NCBI GenBank assembly: GCA_964466315.1
Contig: CAYXNS010000057.1
Coordinates: forward strand, 1 to 11,290
Reading direction: 5' to 3'
DNA from: SMWC01 sp964466315
GTDB lineage: Bacteria > Pseudomonadota > Gammaproteobacteria > Steroidobacterales > Rariloculaceae
DNA length: 11,290 bases
Shown: one piece after another, positions 6,117 to 11,290 of the stretch
Position numbering within the stretch: position 1 is the first letter of the stretch
Layout: every line of letters begins with the position of its first letter
Position numbers and translations under genes: made by a program
The notes under the pieces: generated by a model
Database searches by the model: none
What the model was told of the DNA's origin: nothing
What the model saw: the letters and a program-made list of their open reading frames with translations, nothing else

Positions 6117-6953
6117 CTAACGATAGTAGTCCTCACGATCACGGTATTGTTTCTCGGCACGCTCGCGACGCTCCTGCGCCTCTAAACAGAGTGTCGCAAC
6201 AGGACGGGCCTCGAGGCGCCGCAACCCGATCTCTTCGCCCGTCACCTCACAATAGCCGTAGGATTGATCTTCCACGCGTTGCAGCGCTGAGTCGATCTTC
6301 TTGAGAAGCTTTCGTTCCCGGTCCCGGGTTCGGAGCTCCAGACCGAACTCCGACTCTTGAGTCGCCCGATCGTTTGGATCCGGGAAATTCGCTGCATCGT
6401 CTTTCATATGCAGCATGGTGCGATCGACTTCCTCCATGAGCTCCGTCTTCCATGCATCGAGCAGGTGTCGAAAATGCTCGAGCTGTTCATCGCTCATGTA
6501 GGGTTCGCCGCGCCTTGGGCGGTAGGGGTCAAAACCCCGTACGGGCCCGGTCAACAGATTCGCTTTCCTCGTGCTACTGGTGCGGGCGCGTGCAGGAGAT
6601 CTCTTGGCCGATGCCCGCTTCTTGCTCGCTGCTTTCTTTGCAGCGGGCTTCTTCTTCGCACTGGTTTTACTAGCCACGGTACCTTTCTTCGTTTTCGTCT
6701 TCCTTGCCGAAGCTGCTTTCTTCGCAGCCTTCCTCTTAGGGACCTTCTTCGTGGCCGCCTTTTTCCTTGCTGTCTTTTTCGTGACTTTCTTCTTGGAGGC
6801 CTTCTTTTTAGCCACCTTCTTCTTGGCTACTTTTCTCGCTGTGCCAGAACGCCGGGCAGGCGTTTTCGCGCGCGCCTTCCCTCGAGGCGCCTTCCGCACG
6901 GCCTTCTTCGTAGTCCGAGTCTTTTTCTTGGTGACGGCCTTCTTTGCAGCCAT
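6117..6953 (-). CDS. dksA: RNA polymerase-binding regulator DksA with Lys/Arg-rich N-terminal tail
   Basis: DksA enters the RNA polymerase secondary channel and, with ppGpp, represses rRNA promoters and activates others. The start is ATG 6953, giving 278 aa, preceded by GGAGG with an 8-nt gap; the GTG at 6968 overlaps that ribosome-binding site. Residues ~140-278 are the DksA core. It has PYMSDEQLEHFRHLLDAW, the coiled-coil tip DPNDRA with Asp192, Asp195 and Ala197 at the positions of E. coli Asp71, Asp74 and Ala76, then RDRERKLLKKI. The finger has Cys235, Thr238, Cys256 and Ala259 where E. coli has four Cys, so two zinc ligands are missing. Residues 1-130 hold 44 Lys and 15 Arg and no Asp or Glu, in KKAxKK-like repeats resembling histone H1. 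Comparable tails occur in Xanthomonadaceae DksA, from memory. The gene lies between queF and gluQRS. Confidence 0.93.
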   Translation of the reverse strand: MAAKKAVTKKKTRTTKKAVRKAPRGKARAKTPARRSGTARKVAKKKVAKKKASKKKVTKKTARKKAATKKVPKRKAAKKAASARKTKTKKGTVASKTSAKKKPAAKKAASKKRASAKRSPARARTSSTRKANLLTGPVRGFDPYRPRRGEPYMSDEQLEHFRHLLDAWKTELMEEVDRTMLHMKDDAANFPDPNDRATQESEFGLELRTRDRERKLLKKIDSALQRVEDQSYGYCEVTGEEIGLRRLEARPVATLCLEAQERRERAEKQYRDREDYYR

Positions 6954-6961
6954 CGTCCTAG

Positions 6962-6966
6962 CCTCC
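6962..6966 (-). promoter_or_regulatory. Strong ribosome-binding site deciding the dksA start
   Basis: GGAGG on the - strand lies 8 nt before ATG 6953. It overlaps the alternative GTG at 6968, which would lack any such site, so the ATG is favoured. Confidence 0.8.
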
Positions 6967-6989
6967 ACGCAGATCTCAAGAAACCGGCG

Positions 6990-7017
6990 ATTATACAGAC
7001 ACCGCGCCTCAGCGGAA
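6990..7017 (-). promoter_or_regulatory. Putative dksA promoter
   Basis: On the - strand a perfect TATAAT occupies 6995-6990. TTCCGC (7017-7012), 16 bp upstream, is a poor -35. The bases after the -10 are CGCCGG, a GC-rich discriminator. Transcription would start near 6983, giving a ~30-nt leader to ATG 6953. It falls in the 93-bp spacer after queF, so dksA need not depend on queF transcription. Confidence 0.65.
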
Positions 7018-7046
7018 GCCTCAGAATACCGAAATAGCGAATATCT

Positions 7047-7460
7047 TTACGGCAAGGCTGTGCCAGGCGGCTGTTCCCAGCCCGGTTGCCGGTGTTCCGC
7101 AACGACTGTCGTGTAAATCCCGCCACGGACGTTGAATTCTGCGGTAAGTCGCATGAACCGGGGGTCGAGCAAAGCACGCAGATCGTCCAGGATCTCGTTC
7201 GTTACCGCCTCGTGAAAGGCGCCGCGATCGCGAAAATCCCAGATATGAAGCTTCAGCGACTTCAATTCTACGCAGTGACGATCAGGAACGTACTCTATAT
7301 GCAGGGTCGCAAAGTCCGGTTGGCCTGTTTTCGGGCAAAGACAGGTGAATTCGGGGATCCGAATTCGTATGGTGTAGTCACGCTCCGGATGGGGATTATC
7401 GAACCGCTCCAGACGGGTGTCCGAGGCGGTCTGGGCCGACGTTTCAGGGGCTGTGGACAC
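7047..7460 (-). CDS. queF: NADPH-dependent 7-cyano-7-deazaguanine reductase (QueF, short type)
   Basis: QueF reduces the nitrile of preQ0 to the amine of preQ1 with NADPH, the step before insertion of the queuosine precursor into tRNA. The 137-residue protein is a single T-fold domain, like the short (YkvM/B. subtilis) type and unlike the ~280-residue two-domain enzyme of E. coli. The active-site motif FTCLCPKTGQPD gives Cys42 as the thioimide-forming cysteine and Asp49 as the acid. The QueF signature ELKSLKLH (65-72) and FHE (82-84) follow. The first ~16 residues are Ser/Thr/Ala-rich and probably disordered. The start is GTG 7460; an in-frame stop lies shortly upstream with no better start between, and the ribosome-binding site is weak. 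It is encoded upstream of dksA and gluQRS on the same strand and diverges from smc. Confidence 0.93.
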   Translation of the reverse strand: MSTAPETSAQTASDTRLERFDNPHPERDYTIRIRIPEFTCLCPKTGQPDFATLHIEYVPDRHCVELKSLKLHIWDFRDRGAFHEAVTNEILDDLRALLDPRFMRLTAEFNVRGGIYTTVVAEHRQPGWEQPPGTALP

Positions 7461-7581
7461 TCGGGGGGCTACCTGGTAACAGATTCATCAGAAACATCGT
7501 TTTGTGGAGCTTTTTACTTTACACTAGCGCTGTCGAAGCAGCTATCGCGGCTTGGTTTTTGCTCGACTTTTTCAGAGTTTT
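7461..7581. promoter_or_regulatory. Divergent queF/smc spacer with phased T-tracts
   Basis: This 121-bp spacer must hold promoters for queF (-) and smc (+), but no convincing -35/-10 pair is visible. TACACT at 7520-7525 is a possible smc -10 without a good -35. T-tracts start at 7511, 7556, 7568 and 7578. The last three are spaced 10-12 bp, near one helical turn, which could bend the DNA just before the smc start. Confidence 0.35.
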
Positions 7582-10500
7582 ATGCGCCTGAGTAAAATTA
7601 AGCTTTCGGGCTTCAAGTCCTTTGTCGATCCAACGACGATCGCGTTCCCCAGCAACCTACTCGGGGTCGTCGGCCCCAACGGCTGCGGAAAATCCAACAT
7701 AATCGATGCCATTCGCTGGGTACTCGGCGAGATATCCGCTAAAACACTACGCGGAGATTCGATGGCGGACGTTATCTTCAGCGGCTCGAGTAACCGTAAG
7801 CCGGTAGGCCAGGCGAGTATCGAGCTTAATTTCGATAACTCCGACGGAGCAATGGGCGGAGCGTACGCCGGCTACGCAGAAGTGGCGGTTCGCCGTGTGG
7901 TCTCCCGCGATGGAACATCTCAGTATTTCCTGAACAATTCGCGCTGCCGGCGCAAGGATATCGCCCACCTCTTGCTAGGAACCGGGCTCGGTGCGCATGG
8001 CTACTCGATCATCGAGCAGGGCATGATCTCGAGGCTTGTCGAAGCAAAACCGGAGGAATTGCGCGCTTTTCTCGAGGAAGCTGCCGGCATCTCGAAATAT
8101 AAAGAGCGGCGCCGCGATACTGAGCACCGCATTCGCCATACCCGCGAGAATCTTGAAAGGCTCAGCGACTTGCGTGAGGAAATCGATAAACAGCTCGTAC
8201 ATCTCAAGCGTCAAGCAAGCGGTGCAAAACGTTACAAGACGCTCAAAGAACAGCAGCGACGTATTGGAGCTGAGCTCCTGGCGCTGCGCCTGCTCGCCCT
8301 GAACGATGAGATTCGGGGGCAGGAATCCCAGCTCAACGAGAAGCAAGTCATTCTCGAATCGACCATCGCCGAGCAACGTGGCCTGGAGGCCCGAATCGAG
8401 CGGCTGCGGGTCGATTACACGGAGCGTAGTGACCATTTCAACGCCGTCCAGGGCAATCACTACAAAGTTGCCGCCGAGATCGCTCGGCTCGAGCAATCCA
8501 TCAAGCATCGGGAAGAGACGCGGAAGAACCAGATGGCAGATCTCGATGGGACTGATGAGCGCCTGCGAGAGATCGACTCGCACATCGCGAACGATCTCAC
8601 CAAGATCGAAGAATTCGCGCTCCTGCTCGAGGAACTCAATCCCGACCTCGAGAAAGCACGCGACCGTCAGCAGACGGCCGAGGAGGTACTCAAACTCGCC
8701 GAGGAGGCTACCGAACGTTGGCGTACCGACTGGGAACGCGTTACCGGCGAACTCTCGGAAACTGAACGCTCGGTCGAAGTAGAGAAGGCCAGAATCGAGC
8801 AATTGTCCACGCAGCGCCAGCGGCTGGAACGGGAAACCGAGAAATTAGGCGTGGAGCGTGCCGCGCTCAGTACCGCTGAACTGGAAGAACAGTTGGAACG
8901 CCTGGTAGCGGAAGAAGAGAAAATCAAAGCTTCCTGCAACGATACGATAAGAGCGTCCGAGTCCGTCTGGCACCGGATTCAGGGGCTCCGAGAGCGCGAT
9001 AGGGCAGTATCGACGCGACTCGATGAGCGGCGCGGCAAACTGCAGAAAGATCGCGGCCGATTAACATCGCTGGAAGCGTTGCAGGAAGCGGCACTCGGTA
9101 ACTCGGATCAGGTAAACGGCTGGCTGGAGGCTCAGGAGCTGAGTTCCAGACCTCGCCTCGCCCAGAATCTTATGGTCACGCCGGGCTGGGAACGCGCTGT
9201 GGAGACGGTTTTGGGCGCGTATCTGCAGGCGGTCTGTGTCGACAGTATCGACGCCGTTGCAGCGAATCTATCCACCCTAACGGACGGGGGCGTTGCGCTG
9301 CTGAGTGCTGCGACATCGAGTGCTGGACCCGAAGCCGGATCGAGTATGCTACGCGCTTACGTTAGCGGTCCTGGCGTCGATCGCCTGCTTGAGGGTATTC
9401 ATGTTGCCGATTCTCTGCAGTCCGCGCTTACGATGCGAAGAACATTGTCCGGCCGCGACTCTGTCATCACACGAGACGGTATCTGGCTCGGTCTGGACTG
9501 GCTCCGAATCAATCGAAGCGATGACCCGCAGGCTGGTGTTTTGGCTCGCGGAGACGAGATCAAACAATTGCGGGTGGATGTGGGTACAGGAGCCCGCCAG
9601 GTTGCGGAGACTGAAAAGACGCTATCGGATATCCGTGCACAACTGGAGCGGCTCGAACAAAAGGGCGCAAAAGCGTTAACCGACGTCAGCGAAGCACAGC
9701 AGCGCTACACGGAGACCAAGAGTGAGCTGGAGACGAGTCGCGCGCGGCTGGAGCAAGAACGTAGCCGCGTCGCCGCGTTGAGTCGCACGATGACGGAACT
9801 CGATGCGGAAATTCGAAACGTATCGGGCACGCTTCAAGAAAGCCAGTCGAGCCTGATGGCATCCGGCGAGCATCATGACGATCTCAAAATCGAGCAAGGA
9901 CAGCTGGAGCAAGCGCGTGAGGAACATCAAGAACGATTCATCGAAGCGCGTGAGCGGGCGGAGGCAGAGCGCAAACAGGTCCAAGAGCTTTCAATCGCAC
10001 TGGAATCGCGTCGCAGCTCCAAGGAATCAGCAACTGTTGCTCTCGAGAGGGTGCGAGATCAGCAGAAACATTTGCTAACGCGCCGCCAGGATCTGGAACA
10101 CCAGCTCGAAGCGGCGAGAGTGCCGCAGGATGAGGAAGAGCGCGCCCTCGTTAAATATCTCGATGAACGCCTGAGCATCGAGACCGATCTTTCCACCGCT
10201 CGGCGCTCGATGGAAATGGTCGACGAGGAGCTGCGGGCGGTTGAGCAGAATCGTACGGATAAGGAGCAACTCGTCAACGATGCACGAGCGAGCCTGGATG
10301 AAAGCCGCCTGGACGTTCGCGAGACTCAGGTGCGCGCCGAAGCCGTCCGGGAGCAGTTCACTCAAACCGATTTCGACCTCGATATCATCATTGCAGAACT
10401 CCCCGAAGCAGCAACAACAGAACTCTGGGAGGAATCAGCCGAGAAGATCGAACGGCGTATACATCGGCTTGGCAATATCAACCTGGCAGCGATAGATGAA

Positions 10501-11082
10501 TACGAAGAGCAGTCAGAACGCAAAGAATACCTGGACGCGCAGTTTACGGATCTGAACGATGCCCTGGAGACCCTCGAGAATGCCATTCGCAAGATCGACC
10601 GTGAGACGAGAGCCCGATTCAAGGAGACGTTCGACCAAACCAATGCCGGTCTCGGACGCTTGTTCCCGAGGCTATTCGGTGGTGGCCACGCCTATTTGGA
10701 TCTCGATGGAGATAATCTCTTAAACTCCGGCGTAACCGTCATGGCGCGGCCACCGGGCAAACGGATCAGCACGATTCATTTGATGTCCGGTGGAGAGAAG
10801 GCACTGACTGCCGTGGCTCTCGTATTCTCGATTTTTGAGCTCAACCCCGCACCATTCTGCCTCCTAGACGAGGTCGACGCCCCCTTGGATGACGCGAATG
10901 TAGGCCGCTTCTCAGAGATCGTGAAAGAAATGTCGCAACAAGTTCAATTCGTCCTTATCACGCACAATAAAACGACAATGGAAGCCATGCACCAACTGAT
11001 CGGCGTAACGATGAGTGAGCCAGGCGTATCTCGATTAGTGGCCGTCGATATTGACGAGGCGGTCCAGCTTGCCGCGAGTTAG
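7582..11082 (+). CDS. smc: Chromosome segregation protein SMC
   Basis: SMC is the ATPase of the bacterial condensin-like SMC-ScpAB complex that extrudes DNA loops and helps separate sister origins. I chose ATG 7582 (1166 aa), which gives the canonical MRLSKIKLSGFKSF; a TTG 30 nt earlier adds residues unlike the family. The Walker A is GPNGCGKS (31-38). EQGMISRLVEAKPEELR and EEAAGISKYKERR close the N-terminal head. A long coiled coil runs from about 170 to 500. A globular hinge follows (about 510-660; GWERAVETVLGAYLQAVCVD begins at ~534), then a returning coil. The C-terminal head has the ABC signature SGGEK (1069-1073) and Walker B CLLDEVDAPLDD (Asp1096, Glu1097). All ATPase motifs are intact. 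The ribosome-binding site is weak in a U-rich leader. scpA and scpB are not in view. zipA starts 11 nt after the stop, as in Pseudomonas. Confidence 0.97.
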   Translation: MRLSKIKLSGFKSFVDPTTIAFPSNLLGVVGPNGCGKSNIIDAIRWVLGEISAKTLRGDSMADVIFSGSSNRKPVGQASIELNFDNSDGAMGGAYAGYAEVAVRRVVSRDGTSQYFLNNSRCRRKDIAHLLLGTGLGAHGYSIIEQGMISRLVEAKPEELRAFLEEAAGISKYKERRRDTEHRIRHTRENLERLSDLREEIDKQLVHLKRQASGAKRYKTLKEQQRRIGAELLALRLLALNDEIRGQESQLNEKQVILESTIAEQRGLEARIERLRVDYTERSDHFNAVQGNHYKVAAEIARLEQSIKHREETRKNQMADLDGTDERLREIDSHIANDLTKIEEFALLLEELNPDLEKARDRQQTAEEVLKLAEEATERWRTDWERVTGELSETERSVEVEKARIEQLSTQRQRLERETEKLGVERAALSTAELEEQLERLVAEEEKIKASCNDTIRASESVWHRIQGLRERDRAVSTRLDERRGKLQKDRGRLTSLEALQEAALGNSDQVNGWLEAQELSSRPRLAQNLMVTPGWERAVETVLGAYLQAVCVDSIDAVAANLSTLTDGGVALLSAATSSAGPEAGSSMLRAYVSGPGVDRLLEGIHVADSLQSALTMRRTLSGRDSVITRDGIWLGLDWLRINRSDDPQAGVLARGDEIKQLRVDVGTGARQVAETEKTLSDIRAQLERLEQKGAKALTDVSEAQQRYTETKSELETSRARLEQERSRVAALSRTMTELDAEIRNVSGTLQESQSSLMASGEHHDDLKIEQGQLEQAREEHQERFIEARERAEAERKQVQELSIALESRRSSKESATVALERVRDQQKHLLTRRQDLEHQLEAARVPQDEEERALVKYLDERLSIETDLSTARRSMEMVDEELRAVEQNRTDKEQLVNDARASLDESRLDVRETQVRAEAVREQFTQTDFDLDIIIAELPEAATTELWEESAEKIERRIHRLGNINLAAIDEYEEQSERKEYLDAQFTDLNDALETLENAIRKIDRETRARFKETFDQTNAGLGRLFPRLFGGGHAYLDLDGDNLLNSGVTVMARPPGKRISTIHLMSGGEKALTAVALVFSIFELNPAPFCLLDEVDAPLDDANVGRFSEIVKEMSQQVQFVLITHNKTTMEAMHQLIGVTMSEPGVSRLVAVDIDEAVQLAAS

Positions 11083-11093
11083 GCGCGCCGGCC

Positions 11094-11290
11094 ATGTGGG
11101 ATTTGCGATGGATCCTTCTTGGAATGGGTGTCGCGCTCATCGCCGGAGTCTATCTCTGGAACCGTAAACCATTCATCATCTCTTTCTGGTCGTCTTCCGA
11201 CGAATCAGAACGCACTGAACCCTCTAGTTCAGAACTAACGGCAGATGATTCTCGGGATGCCGAGGCAAAAGCGCGCGATCCTTCGAGCAC
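11094..11290 (+). CDS. zipA: Cell division protein ZipA, N-terminal part (3' end outside window)
   Basis: ZipA anchors and stabilises FtsZ polymers at the inner membrane during septation in Gammaproteobacteria. Only 65 codons are visible, open to the window edge. They begin MWDLRWILLGMGVALIAGVYLWNRK, a single N-terminal membrane segment (about residues 5-22) with no signal cleavage site, as in the type Ib topology of ZipA. A polar Ser/Glu/Asp-rich stretch follows, which would be the start of the flexible linker. The C-terminal FtsZ-binding domain lies beyond the window. The call rests on this topology and on the known smc-zipA(-ligA) order; the sequence itself is poorly conserved. The ATG is 11 nt downstream of the smc stop, so the two genes are probably co-transcribed. 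Confidence 0.78.
   Translation, partial: MWDLRWILLGMGVALIAGVYLWNRKPFIISFWSSSDESERTEPSSSELTADDSRDAEAKARDPSS

Noticed and set aside
6954..6968. GTG 6968 as the dksA start
   Set aside because: It overlaps the GGAGG that serves ATG 6953.
6571..7116. 181-codon + strand reading frame coding a very Phe/Ala/Leu-rich, membrane-like protein
   Set aside because: It is the antisense of the Lys-rich DksA tail: AAG/AAA codons read backwards give CTT/TTC/TTT. It has no family resemblance, and the opposite strand is a clear gene with promoter and ribosome-binding site.
7552..7581. TTG 7552 as the smc start
   Set aside because: The extra ten residues are unlike SMC proteins, which begin with MRL-x-x-IKL as encoded from ATG 7582.
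7975..8802. 275-codon - strand reading frame opposite smc
   Set aside because: It is the antisense shadow of the SMC coiled-coil codons (Glu-rich sense gives Leu/Phe-rich antisense), with no family resemblance.
1..11290. CRISPR array, insertion sequence, integration site, tRNA or rRNA
   Set aside because: I saw no regularly spaced direct repeats, transposase motifs, cloverleaf pattern or rRNA-like stretches on either strand. Almost all the sequence is covered by recognised housekeeping genes.

Overview
The window is housekeeping DNA from a gammaproteobacterium. It carries the 3' part of the conserved nusA/infB transcription-translation cluster (infB-rbfA-truB-rpsO-pnp, + strand). Next comes a convergent - strand block, queF > dksA > gluQRS, read from high to low coordinates. 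A divergent + strand smc-zipA pair runs off the right edge. The gene order, the smc-zipA neighbourhood and the dksA-gluQRS pair all fit Gammaproteobacteria. A DksA with a long Lys/Ala-rich N-terminal tail and non-standard zinc-finger residues, plus a short (type I) QueF, suggests a deep-branching or Xanthomonadales-like lineage rather than an enteric or Pseudomonas. That placement is inference. I see no mobile element, CRISPR array, tRNA or rRNA.

Layout. 1-1029: C-terminal part of translation initiation factor IF2; its first ~65 bases read as if the frame had been damaged. 1033-1446: rbfA. 1439-2449: truB, overlapping rbfA by 8 nt. 2455-2724: rpsO, with a good promoter buried in the 3' end of truB and a hairpin in its leader. 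2725-2841: rpsO-pnp spacer with a perfect 11-bp hairpin. 2842-4926: pnp. 4927-5170: a 244-bp convergent spacer packed with hairpins, including a bidirectional terminator. 5171-6070 (-): gluQRS. 6117-6953 (-): dksA, with a consensus -10 promoter just upstream. 7047-7460 (-): queF. 7461-7581: divergent spacer with T-tracts. 7582-11082: smc. 11094-11290: start of zipA. No stretch longer than 300 bases lacks a gene.

Function. The left block covers initiation (IF2), 30S maturation (RbfA, S15), tRNA U55 pseudouridylation (TruB) and RNA decay (PNPase). The middle block puts two queuosine-pathway enzymes, QueF (preQ0 to preQ1) and GluQRS (glutamylation of queuosine in tRNA-Asp), on either side of the stringent-response regulator DksA. 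The right block covers chromosome organisation (SMC) and septum assembly (ZipA). There is no obvious new defence or mobile system. The most unusual items are the histone-H1-like DksA with a Cys-Thr-Cys-Ala finger, the queF-dksA-gluQRS arrangement and the run of hairpins between pnp and gluQRS.
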